The position numbers were made by a program, and so were the translations under genes. DNA of 14,017 bases from Dehalococcoidales bacterium (GTDB taxonomy: Bacteria > Chloroflexota > Dehalococcoidia > Dehalococcoidales > Fen-1064), in assembly GCA_028713395.1 (NCBI GenBank), contig JAQTOJ010000023.1, positions 1-14,017 on the forward strand, written 5' to 3'. Positions 1-6,142 of this stretch are shown here, in pieces (the first letter of the stretch is position 1; every line of letters begins with the position of its first letter). Under the pieces are notes generated by a model. The model was given only the letters and a program-made list of their open reading frames with translations, was not told where the DNA came from and did no database searches.

Positions 1-1809
1 GGTAAATTCCTTGATGATGACCATATCTGTAATTCTTTCGTCCTGCGGAATCGCAAACAGATTAATTACGGCGGTGCCCTTGCTTACGCGGGAGATATCC
101 GGCGGCACCTCGTAGCATTTCAGACTGAAAATGCGGCCGCGATTGCTGCACAGCAGCAGATAATCATGCGTATCGGCCACTTCCAGTAAACGCACGGCGT
201 CTTCTTCGCGGGTGGTCATGCCGATAATGCCTTTACCGCCGCGGTGCTGCGATTTATAGGCTTTCGCCGGCACGCGCTTAATGAAGCCGCGATTGGTAAT
301 GATGACCGCCATTTCCTGGTGAGGAATCAGGTCTTCCTCTTTGAAATCGACGGCGCCTTCTTTATTGATTTCCGTGCGGCGTTCGTCACCGAATTTCTCT
401 TTCAAATCCAGAGTTTCCTGCTTGATGACGCCCAGAATCCGGGCGGGTTTGGCCAGTAAATCTTCCAGATAAGAAATCGTTTTTAATAGTTCCGCTAATT
501 CGTCCAGTATTTTCTGACGTTCCAGACCGACGAGGCGGCGTAACGGCATTTCCAGGATAGCATCGGATTGCAACCGGGAGAGGTTAAAAGTGCTCATCAA
601 AGATTGGCGCGCGATATCCGGCGTGGCGGAACTACGGATGATAGTGATCACGCGGTCGATATTATCCAGCGCGATTCTCAAACCTTCCAGAATATGAGCG
701 CGGTCTTTGGCGGCTTTGAGCTCGAAGCGGGAACGGCGGACCACTACCTCGCGGCGGAACTTGATGAATTCTTCCAGGGCTTCTTTCAGGTTGATCACCC
801 GCGGCTGCCCGTCCACCAGCGCCAGCATATTGACCGCGAAGGTCGTTTGCATTGACGTCAGTTTGTATAGGTGATTCAAAACCAGTTCCGGTTGCGCATC
901 GCGTTTCAGTTCGATGACAACGCGGATGCCCTGTCGATCGGACTCGTCGCGTAAATCGCCGATACCGGTGATTTTTTTATCGTTCACGAGTTCGGCTATT
1001 TTTTCAATTAAGGCCGCTTTGTTCACCTGATAGGGAATTTCATTCACAATGATCTGGCGGCGGTTATTATCGATATAGGCTTTGGCCCGTACCAGGATTC
1101 TGCCTTTACCGGTAGCATAAGCGCTGCGGATGCCGTCCTCGCCCAGGATCACGCCGCCGGTGGGGAAATCCGGACCTTTGACGAACTGGGACAGCGCATC
1201 CACATGGATATCGGGGTTTTCAATCAGCGCAGCAATCGCATCGCAGATTTCGCCCAGATTATGCGGCGGGATATTGGTGGCCATACCCACGGCAATACCG
1301 GAAGTACCGTTGACCAGCAACTGCGGCAAACGGGCGGGTAACACGACCGGCTCTTTCAAGCTGTCATCGAAGTTGGGGGTGAAATCCACCGTATTTTTAT
1401 CGATGTCCAATAACATCTGTTCGGCGATATGAGATAAACGGGCTTCCGTGTAACGCATGGCGGCGGGCGGGTCGTCATCGATACTGCCGAAGTTTCCCTG
1501 TCCGTCGACGAGCATATACCGCAGTGAAAAATCCTGCGCCATACGCACCATGGCGTCATAAACCGAGGCGTCGCCATGGGGATGATACTTACCCAGCACT
1601 TCACCGACGATACGCGCGCTTTTCTTGGTAGGGGTGTTGTAGCGGATGCCCATTTCAGACATGGCATAGAGAATGCGGCGGTGCACCGGTTTCAAGCCGT
1701 CACGCACGTCCGGCAGGGCGCGGGCGACAATGACGCTCATGGCGTAATCAAGGTAGCTGCTACGCATCTCCTCTTCGATATTTACCGGTCTGATTTTACC
1801 CGTTACCAT
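1..1809 (-). CDS. gyrA: DNA gyrase subunit A, 3' end cut by the window edge
   Basis: Breakage-rejoining subunit of DNA gyrase, the ATP-driven type II topoisomerase that adds negative supercoils. 603 codons are present, against a usual length of about 800-830, so only part of the C-terminal beta-propeller is missing. The winged-helix region carries HPHGD at residues 76-80 and the catalytic tyrosine in the RYTE motif is Tyr120 (Tyr122 in E. coli). A GyrA-box-like QHRGGKG lies at 521-527; this points to GyrA rather than ParC and marks the start of the wrapping domain. The residue matching E. coli Ser83 is Ala81, while Asp85 matches Asp87. The ATG at 1809 has GGAG nine bases upstream and a candidate promoter at 1872-1899. 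gyrA lies downstream of arfB on the same strand, but the 172-base gap and own promoter suggest separate transcription. Identity is secure. Confidence 0.97.
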   Translation of the reverse strand, partial: MVTGKIRPVNIEEEMRSSYLDYAMSVIVARALPDVRDGLKPVHRRILYAMSEMGIRYNTPTKKSARIVGEVLGKYHPHGDASVYDAMVRMAQDFSLRYMLVDGQGNFGSIDDDPPAAMRYTEARLSHIAEQMLLDIDKNTVDFTPNFDDSLKEPVVLPARLPQLLVNGTSGIAVGMATNIPPHNLGEICDAIAALIENPDIHVDALSQFVKGPDFPTGGVILGEDGIRSAYATGKGRILVRAKAYIDNNRRQIIVNEIPYQVNKAALIEKIAELVNDKKITGIGDLRDESDRQGIRVVIELKRDAQPELVLNHLYKLTSMQTTFAVNMLALVDGQPRVINLKEALEEFIKFRREVVVRRSRFELKAAKDRAHILEGLRIALDNIDRVITIIRSSATPDIARQSLMSTFNLSRLQSDAILEMPLRRLVGLERQKILDELAELLKTISYLEDLLAKPARILGVIKQETLDLKEKFGDERRTEINKEGAVDFKEEDLIPHQEMAVIITNRGFIKRVPAKAYKSQHRGGKGIIGMTTREEDAVRLLEVADTHDYLLLCSNRGRIFSLKCYEVPPDISRVSKGTAVINLFAIPQDERITDMVIIKEFT

Positions 1810-1871
1810 AATTTATGACTCCGTACCGTCAGATACTGCTAAATATTCTTTTCTCGATACCACATTTGTTC

Positions 1872-1899
1872 ATTACATTTTAACATAAAAGCCGTTCAA
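1872..1899 (-). promoter_or_regulatory. Candidate sigma-70-type promoter for gyrA
   Basis: On the minus strand TTGAAC (1899-1894) and TGTAAT (1877-1872) are separated by 16 bases. The -35 matches the consensus at 4 of 6 positions and the -10 at 5 of 6. The predicted start of transcription is about 60 bases before the gyrA ATG, with a GGAG ribosome-binding site at 1819-1822. The assignment rests on consensus likeness and position only. Confidence 0.45.
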
Positions 1900-1981
1900 T
1901 TACACGTAAAAAGAAGGTATTAGCGAGTAATAATGAGCGTTAACCTGGAAAGGGTAAATTAGAGTTTGCCCGCTATCTGGT

Positions 1982-2407
1982 TTATTCTTCCGGTGTACTG
2001 CCTCGCAGGTGTTTTGTCCCGGCGTGGCGTCTTTTGGTTTCCAGCCGGCGTATCTTGGAACCCAGTGTGGGTTTTGTCTCGTAACGGATAAGCGGCTCTT
2101 GCGCTGCCTTGCGGATTAGTTCCACCAGCCTCTCTATGGCATCCTGCCGATTTGCCGCCTGGGTGCGAAATCGCCGCGCTTCGAGAATTAACACCCCTTT
2201 TTCGTTGATGCGCCCCCGTTGTTGCACTAATAAACGCTGGCGCACGTCCTCGGATTTTGCCAAAGAGGTAGAGTTGACCACATCGAAACGCAGTTGCACT
2301 GCTGTCGCCACTTTATTGACATTCTGTCCGCCCGGACCGGACGACCGTATAAATTCCTCATGAATCTCGTTTTCGTCAATCGTCAGCGTAGGAGTTATTT
2401 GTATCAT
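1982..2407 (-). CDS. arfB: Peptidyl-tRNA hydrolase ArfB (ribosome rescue factor, YaeJ/ICT1 family)
   Basis: A release-factor-like protein that frees ribosomes stalled on messages lacking a stop codon, as a backup to trans-translation. The GGQ catalytic motif, inside GPGGQNVNK, lies about 26 residues from the start. It places a glutamine in the peptidyl-transferase centre to hydrolyse the peptidyl-tRNA ester. The protein lacks the stop-codon-reading domains of RF1/RF2. It ends in a Lys/Arg-rich tail (KIRRLETKRRHAGTKHLRG) of the kind that enters the empty mRNA channel. Its length of 141 residues equals the family norm (E. coli ArfB, 140). I prefer the ATG at 2407. An in-frame TTG at 2413 would add two residues; an AGGA lies 10 bases before the ATG and 4 before the TTG. 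It follows the TPR gene after 136 bases. A small mitochondrial-type ICT1 homologue would look the same, but the function is unchanged. Confidence 0.93.
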   Translation of the reverse strand: MIQITPTLTIDENEIHEEFIRSSGPGGQNVNKVATAVQLRFDVVNSTSLAKSEDVRQRLLVQQRGRINEKGVLILEARRFRTQAANRQDAIERLVELIRKAAQEPLIRYETKPTLGSKIRRLETKRRHAGTKHLRGSTPEE

Positions 2408-2472
2408 GCTCAAAAAATCCTGTATTTTGGATGAGGTTAGGAGAAATTTGATATAAATAAAATACCAAGCCT

Positions 2473-2502
2473 CCCCTAAATCCTTGCTTACATAAGGAGG
2501 GG
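2473..2502 (-). terminator. Possible weak terminator after the TPR gene
   Basis: Just past the TPR gene the minus-strand transcript can pair CCCCTCCTT with AAGGA-(ttta)-GGGG, giving nine pairs interrupted by a 4-base bulge around an 8-base loop. A U-rich stretch (tattttattta) follows a few bases later rather than immediately. It may be an inefficient terminator or a processing hairpin ahead of arfB. No strong promoter for arfB was seen, so some read-through is likely. Confidence 0.25.
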
Positions 2503-2543
2503 AAACGGCACAATCAGAAACAAATTAAGCAAATAGAGAGGTC

Positions 2544-3359
2544 TTAACTTTCGGCGTCATCATCAAAATCGTCTTCCACCGGTTCTTGCGCCAGGACTTC
2601 CGATTCCTCGCCACCGACCACGGTGTAACCGGGATCCCCAAGCAGGTTTTCTTCTTGTTCGATTTCCCGCCGGATGACGCGGTCGCTGATATCCAGCCGG
2701 GCTCCTTCAATGCCACGTGTGGGGAACGAAAGCTGCCCTGTTTGTGCAGGATGCTGGTAGGTTTCACGGATCATCACGTTGACAGCATTTTCGGAAGAGT
2801 TTACGATGGCGGCGGTATATTTGTTGCCGCCGTTCATCAATCTGGCGATTCTTTGCCCATATTTCGGTTCCACTTGCCCGATATATTCACTGCGCAGACT
2901 CTCTATGACAAGGTTTATGCCTTTGGATTTCAGATGGACTTCATCACCGGCGGCCACATGGGCCAATACAACCGGCTTGGCGAGGTTATGTAATTGCACC
3001 ACCCCGGCTTTACCGATCTCTTCGATAAATGTTTGTGGGGCGACTTTATGCCCGTCGCCTTTTTGTCCGGTCTTGGTTTTTTTCAATAACGCCAAGCGCT
3101 GGATGTTTTTCTGCGCGATGGCATTGTAGGAATCGATTTTCAAAGAGTGACGGTATGCTTTCTCAGCCTCTTCGTATTCCCCCAATTCCGTGTAAGCCCG
3201 CCCGAGACGGTTATAAGCTTCCACATCGTCCGGGAACATATCCACCAATTTTGAATTTATGTTGATCGCTTCATGCCAATTGCCCTGTAAGGCCAGCGCA
3301 ATCGCTTCGCGGCTTTGTATTCTTTTTAGTTTAGTTTTTTCTTCTTCATGATAAGCCAT
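2544..3359 (-). CDS. TPR-repeat protein with an uncharacterised C-terminal domain
   Basis: A soluble 271-residue protein without signal peptide or membrane segment. Residues 17-93 form about two tetratricopeptide units, recognisable from 'NWHEAININSKLVDMFPDD' and the strongly TPR-like 'YNRLGRAYTELGEYEEAEK' stretch. Such helical repeats usually bind a partner protein. After a Lys/Gly-rich linker (94-105), residues 115-215 look like a compact beta-rich domain. It contains 'EYIGQVEPKYGQRIARLMNGG', vaguely like the GYLP-type turn of HIRAN domains; this resemblance is my inference and is weak. The tail is very acidic (EDDFDDDAES). The ATG at 3359 has an excellent GGGAGG six bases upstream, and a promoter candidate lies at 3397-3425. 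It sits downstream of lysC but probably has its own transcription start. Function is unknown. Confidence 0.85.
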   Translation of the reverse strand: MAYHEEEKTKLKRIQSREAIALALQGNWHEAININSKLVDMFPDDVEAYNRLGRAYTELGEYEEAEKAYRHSLKIDSYNAIAQKNIQRLALLKKTKTGQKGDGHKVAPQTFIEEIGKAGVVQLHNLAKPVVLAHVAAGDEVHLKSKGINLVIESLRSEYIGQVEPKYGQRIARLMNGGNKYTAAIVNSSENAVNVMIRETYQHPAQTGQLSFPTRGIEGARLDISDRVIRREIEQEENLLGDPGYTVVGGEESEVLAQEPVEDDFDDDAES

Positions 3360-3396
3360 ACCACACCTCCCGGGACTCGCCCCAGAATGTCCAAGA

Positions 3397-3425
3397 ATAT
3401 TATCTTAATTTGGGGCAAAGGTCAA
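3397..3425 (-). promoter_or_regulatory. Candidate promoter for the TPR gene
   Basis: Minus strand: TTGACC (3425-3420), a 17-base spacer, then TAATAT (3402-3397); the overlapping hexamer GATAAT is an alternative -10. It lies in the 102-base gap after lysC. The leader to the ribosome-binding site would be about 20 bases. No terminator hairpin for lysC is apparent in the same gap, so read-through from lysC is also possible. Confidence 0.5.
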
Positions 3426-3461
3426 TAACCTTTCTTACAATATTTTCGTCCGCCGGTCGCC

Positions 3462-3941
3462 CTATTCTTCTACTTCGAACGCCTGATGCAATGACCGCAC
3501 GGCTTCCTTCACCTTGTCCTCCGCGATGATGCAGGTGATTCTGATCTCTGAAGTGGCGATGAGCTCGATATTTATGCCTTTATCGCACAGGGTTTTGAAC
3601 ATTTTCGCTGCGAAACCGGGGGTATTCTGCATGCCTGTGCCGATGATGCTTACTTTCCCCAGCTTGGCATCGGCGGCGATGTCTTTCGCCCCGATTTTTT
3701 TTGCCAACCCTTTCGATACTTTTAGAGCTTCCGGCATCTGGTCTTTGGTCACCGTGAAAGTCAGGTCGGTGATTTTGTTGACGCTGGCATTCTGCACAAT
3801 CGTATCGATGCTGATACCGGCCTGTGCCAGCGGCACGAAGATCGAAGCGGCAATTCCCGGTTTATCCGGCACGCCGACAATCGTGATCTTGGCGACGTCC
3901 ATATCGGCGGCAATACTTCTGACTTTATTTCTGATTTCCAT
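3462..3941 (-). CDS. lysC: Predicted aspartokinase beta subunit from an in-frame internal start
   Basis: Codon 246 of lysC is an ATG (3939-3941) preceded by GGAGGA at 3948-3953 with a 6-base gap, which is an ideal ribosome-binding site inside the coding sequence. The product would be 159 residues consisting of the two ACT domains. In B. subtilis and Corynebacterium the same gene arrangement makes an alpha2-beta2 aspartokinase. The B. subtilis beta subunit (about 163 residues) begins at an equivalent place, between the kinase domain and the first ACT domain. The sequence shows the site; production of the short chain is inferred. Confidence 0.65.
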   Translation of the reverse strand: MEIRNKVRSIAADMDVAKITIVGVPDKPGIAASIFVPLAQAGISIDTIVQNASVNKITDLTFTVTKDQMPEALKVSKGLAKKIGAKDIAADAKLGKVSIIGTGMQNTPGFAAKMFKTLCDKGINIELIATSEIRITCIIAEDKVKEAVRSLHQAFEVEE

Positions 3942-4676
3942 AGAAACTCCTCCATGAATTAACGTGCCGGGGTTATCGTTAAAGCTCGAAGCCACGAGAA
4001 TGGGTATGTGGTATAGTTCGGCGAGTTCGATGGCGCGAGGTTGCATCACCTTGTTCCCGTAAGTCGCCAGTTCCAGCATTTCTTCATAGCCTATTTCCGC
4101 CAGGCGTTTGGCTTCCGGCACCACCCGCGGGTCGGCGGAATAGATACCGTCGGTATCGGTCAGCCGTTCACAGACTTGAGCGCCCAAGGCGGCCGCCAGC
4201 GCCACGGCGGAAGTATCGGAACCGCCGCGTCCCAGCGTGGTGATTTCATCGTCATCGGTAATACCCTGAAATCCGGCCACGATCACTATCTGTCCTTTTT
4301 CCAGTTCTTTTTGAATGCGTTTGGTCTCTACGGCGGTGATGCGGGCTTTCCGGTAGGCGGAATCGGTTTTGATACCGGCCTGCGCTCCGCTAAGACTGAT
4401 CGCCTGGTACCCTTCATCCTTCAACGCCATAGCTAAAAGCGTGCTCGTTACCAGCTCGCCGGTGGAAAGTAACACATCCATTTCACGGGCAGGCGGTTGT
4501 TTGGTGATCTGCGCGGCCAGTTTTATCAAGTCATCGGTTGTGTCTCCCATGGCGGAAACGACCACGACAATCTGATCTCCGGTATCATGCCGTTTGGCAA
4601 TGCGCGCCGCAACGGCTTTGATTCTTTCTGCTGTGGCTACGGATGAGCCGCCATATTTTTGCACAATCAAAGACAT
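3462..4676 (-). CDS. lysC: Aspartate kinase (aspartokinase), alpha subunit
   Basis: Phosphorylates L-aspartate with ATP, the first step to lysine, threonine, methionine and diaminopimelate. The amino-acid kinase domain opens with the nucleotide-site motif KYGGSS (7-12) and carries GRGGSDTSA (149-157). Two ACT regulatory domains follow, roughly 262-330 (VGVPDKPG) and 343-404 (GTGMQNTPGFA). These usually bind lysine and/or threonine for feedback inhibition. At 404 residues it has the size of the monofunctional Gram-positive-type enzyme (B. subtilis LysC, 408), with no fused homoserine dehydrogenase. The ATG at 4676 has GGAGAG six bases upstream, inside the end of the preceding gene; the two genes are 3 bases apart and should be co-transcribed. 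An internal start at codon 246 probably yields a separate beta subunit. Confidence 0.97.
   Translation of the reverse strand: MSLIVQKYGGSSVATAERIKAVAARIAKRHDTGDQIVVVVSAMGDTTDDLIKLAAQITKQPPAREMDVLLSTGELVTSTLLAMALKDEGYQAISLSGAQAGIKTDSAYRKARITAVETKRIQKELEKGQIVIVAGFQGITDDDEITTLGRGGSDTSAVALAAALGAQVCERLTDTDGIYSADPRVVPEAKRLAEIGYEEMLELATYGNKVMQPRAIELAELYHIPILVASSFNDNPGTLIHGGVSMEIRNKVRSIAADMDVAKITIVGVPDKPGIAASIFVPLAQAGISIDTIVQNASVNKITDLTFTVTKDQMPEALKVSKGLAKKIGAKDIAADAKLGKVSIIGTGMQNTPGFAAKMFKTLCDKGINIELIATSEIRITCIIAEDKVKEAVRSLHQAFEVEE
3942..3953 (-). promoter_or_regulatory. Internal ribosome-binding site within lysC
   Basis: The coding triplets for His-Gly-Gly-Val-Ser spell GGAGGAGT followed six bases after GGAGGA by ATG. 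This would be the strongest ribosome-binding site in the lysC gene, better than the GGAGAG before the full-length start. It decides the start of the predicted beta subunit. Confidence 0.65.
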
Positions 4677-4679
4677 TTT

Positions 4680-5867
4680 TTACTCTCCAATCAATTTACG
4701 CATAATATGCCAGCCCGGGTCAACTAGGACACCGGTCGCTTGGGCCTCCGCTTCCGTTAACCGTCTTGCATGATTTCCGCTGATACCCTTGCCCCATAGC
4801 AAAAAAGGCACCGGTTCGCTGTTGTGGGTACGGGTAATGACCGGGGTCGGATGATCTGGAGTCACCAGCACCCTTAAATCGCCGCCATCCCATTTCCCAA
4901 GTTCTGAGACCATATGTTTATCAATATTTTCAATCGCAGTAATTTTATCATTGGCTATTCCGGAATGCCCTGCCTCATCCGGAGATTCAACGTGCACAAT
5001 AATCAGATCATAGTCTTTAAGAGCGTTCAAAGCCCCTTTGATTTGCGCCTGATAATCGTTGTCCAGTCCATCGGTGACGCCGTTTATTTCCAGTATACTC
5101 AGCCCGGCCATTTTACCCAGACCACGCAGCAGGCTCACGCCGGAGGTGACGGCGGCGTTTTGCCGGTAAACTTCATGGAAGGATGGCATACTCTTAACAT
5201 TGCCGCTGCCCCAGAAGAGCCAGATTTGGGTAGCCGGTAACTGGCCGCGGGCAATGCGTTTCTTATTCACAGGGTGTTCTCTTAAAATTGCCTCCGAAGA
5301 GGTCATCAATTCTTTGAGGATCGTACTGCCTTTTCCCTGGGGCAGATAAGACGAAATGTCTTTGCCGGGGATATCATGGGGCGGGGTACAGAGCGCTTCT
5401 GCGGTTTCCGGTTGTCTCTTGAGCTTTAAAATATTGCGGTAGGCGATGCCGGGATAAAAAATTACGTCCCTACTCCCTAATTCTTTGCTTAAAGCCGCGA
5501 TCAATTCGTGATCTTCTTCCGTAGAAATGCCGCCGGCGCTGTGACTGACCATTTTGCCGGACTGTACCGTGACCAGATTGCAGCGGAACAAAACCTCGCC
5601 GGGATTGATTTCGATTCCCAGGCTTTTTGCCTCTATGGGCGCCCGCCCGCTGTAATAGTTCCCGGGGTCGTAACCGAAAATAGACATGCAGGCCACCGAA
5701 CTATCTGGTTCCAAGCCATCCGGTACCATTTTCGCCAGTCCCACCAGACCGTTTTTAACCAGTTTATCCAGATTGGGAGTTAAGGCTAGTTCCAGAGATG
5801 TCTTACCGCCGCGCGCGGGGATAGGCAACCCGGCGGCTCCATCCATTATCAGAACACAATATTTCAT
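4680..5867 (-). CDS. ApgM-like alkaline-phosphatase-superfamily enzyme: phosphoglycerate mutase homologue or proposed homoserine kinase
   Basis: A 395-residue metalloenzyme of the archaeal-type, cofactor-independent phosphoglycerate mutase (ApgM) family. It begins with LIMDGAAGLP, whose Asp is a metal ligand. It has the phospho-acceptor serine region (PDSSVACMSIFGYDP, about residues 70-85) and late metal-binding segments VHVESPDEAGHSG and TPDHPTP. The bacterial branch it resembles (the TIGR02535 type) was proposed to be homoserine kinase because it clusters with threonine-pathway genes. Here it lies 3 bases before lysC, which favours that reading, but glycolytic 2-/3-phosphoglycerate exchange cannot be excluded from sequence. 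The start is the ATG at 5867, with AAGGA about five bases upstream. The longer frame to 5981 runs through the antisense of a tRNA gene and is an artefact. A good promoter at 6027-6055 gives a leader of about 150 bases. Confidence 0.85.
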   Translation of the reverse strand: MKYCVLIMDGAAGLPIPARGGKTSLELALTPNLDKLVKNGLVGLAKMVPDGLEPDSSVACMSIFGYDPGNYYSGRAPIEAKSLGIEINPGEVLFRCNLVTVQSGKMVSHSAGGISTEEDHELIAALSKELGSRDVIFYPGIAYRNILKLKRQPETAEALCTPPHDIPGKDISSYLPQGKGSTILKELMTSSEAILREHPVNKKRIARGQLPATQIWLFWGSGNVKSMPSFHEVYRQNAAVTSGVSLLRGLGKMAGLSILEINGVTDGLDNDYQAQIKGALNALKDYDLIIVHVESPDEAGHSGIANDKITAIENIDKHMVSELGKWDGGDLRVLVTPDHPTPVITRTHNSEPVPFLLWGKGISGNHARRLTEAEAQATGVLVDPGWHIMRKLIGE

Positions 5868-5875
5868 GCAGTTCC

Positions 5876-5905
5876 TTGTATTAAACGGCACATTCTGCCT
5901 ATAAT
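5876..5905 (+). promoter_or_regulatory. Candidate promoter of tRNA-Pro
   Basis: A perfect TATAAT at 5900-5905 ends nine bases before the tRNA. The best upstream partner is TTGTAT at 5876-5881 with an 18-base spacer, a weak -35. The element overlaps, on the opposite strand, the ribosome-binding site region of the apgM-like gene. Confidence 0.55.
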
Positions 5906-5914
5906 AATTCATTA

Positions 5915-5993
5915 CGGGGCGTAGCGCAGCCTGGTTTAGCGCGCAGCGTTCGGGACGCTGAGGTCGGTGGTTCGAATCCACTCGCCCCGACCA
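5915..5993 (+). tRNA. tRNA-Pro, anticodon CGG
   Basis: A complete 79-base cloverleaf with encoded CCA. The acceptor arms CGGGGCG and CGCCCCG pair fully, with discriminator A and CCA at 5991-5993. The D stem is GCGC/GCGC. The anticodon stem CAGCG/CGCTG encloses the loop TTCGGGA, so the anticodon is CGG, reading proline codon CCG. The T arm is GGTGG-TTCGAAT-CCACT, closing with a G-U pair. The gene lies inside the leader region of the oppositely transcribed apgM-lysC operon. No clear terminator follows, only a short TTTT directly after CCA and a 6-base-pair hairpin (6004-6021). Confidence 0.97.
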
Positions 5994-6003
5994 TTTTCTA
6001 CCG

Positions 6004-6021
6004 GAACAAAACCTATTGTTC
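6004..6021 (-). other. Short inverted repeat at the predicted 5' end of the apgM-lysC transcript
   Basis: GAACAA and TTGTTC pair perfectly around a 6-base loop. On the minus strand the hairpin begins within a base or two of the predicted transcription start for the apgM-lysC operon, so it could be a 5' protective stem. On the plus strand it lies 10 bases past tRNA-Pro but is A/T-poor downstream and unlike a terminator. Six pairs can occur by chance. Confidence 0.25.
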
Positions 6022-6026
6022 AGCCT

Positions 6027-6055
6027 ATTATACTAGCCGCAGACTCGCTTTTCAA
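6027..6055 (-). promoter_or_regulatory. Promoter of the apgM-like/lysC operon
   Basis: Minus strand: TTGAAA (6055-6050), a 17-base spacer and a perfect TATAAT (6032-6027), 11 of 12 consensus bases. Transcription should start near 6020 and run through the complete antisense of tRNA-Pro before reaching the apgM-like start codon at 5867. Confidence 0.7.
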
Positions 6056-6091
6056 TTTTCCTTGCCATCATTTTACGTGGTATTTCGGTGT

Positions 6092-6120
6092 TTGCCTCCT
6101 GATTCTTTACCCGCTATCAT
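6092..6120 (+). promoter_or_regulatory. Candidate promoter for the CoA-transferase genes
   Basis: TTGCCT (6092-6097), a 17-base spacer and TATCAT (6115-6120), about 9 of 12 consensus bases. Transcription would begin around 6127, leaving a short leader with the ribosome-binding site AAGGGGA at 6132-6138 just before the ATG at 6143. It also argues against the longer reading frame from 6062, which would start upstream of this promoter. Confidence 0.5.
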
Positions 6121-6142
6121 AGATGAATGGAAAGGGGATAAA

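Noticed and set aside
244..1818. Several open frames on the plus strand and one in another minus frame within gyrA
   Set aside because: They are shadows of a clear gyrA reading frame, with arginine/histidine-rich sequences and no family likeness.
1923..1939. 17-base perfect mirror repeat (gcgagtaataatgagcg) between arfB and gyrA
   Set aside because: Mirror symmetry on one strand forms no hairpin and is not a protein dyad. It lacks the purine tract needed for triplex DNA, so it is probably chance.
2525..3265. Open frames on both strands overlapping the TPR gene
   Set aside because: The TPR frame has an excellent ribosome-binding site, promoter and recognisable repeats; the others are low-complexity shadows.
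3426..3461. GC-rich stretch after the lysC stop as a possible terminator
   Set aside because: The best pairing I could find is three or four base pairs without a following U-tract.
5868..5981. N-terminal extension of the apgM-like frame (beginning MDSNHRPQRPERC)
   Set aside because: It translates the antisense of tRNA-Pro, a familiar annotation artefact. The family-like start MKYCVLIMDG at 5867 has its own ribosome-binding site.
6062..6142. 27-residue extension of the first CoA-transferase
   Set aside because: It lies across the predicted promoter and has no ribosome-binding site. The ATG at 6143 with AAGGGGA gives the normal family N-terminus.
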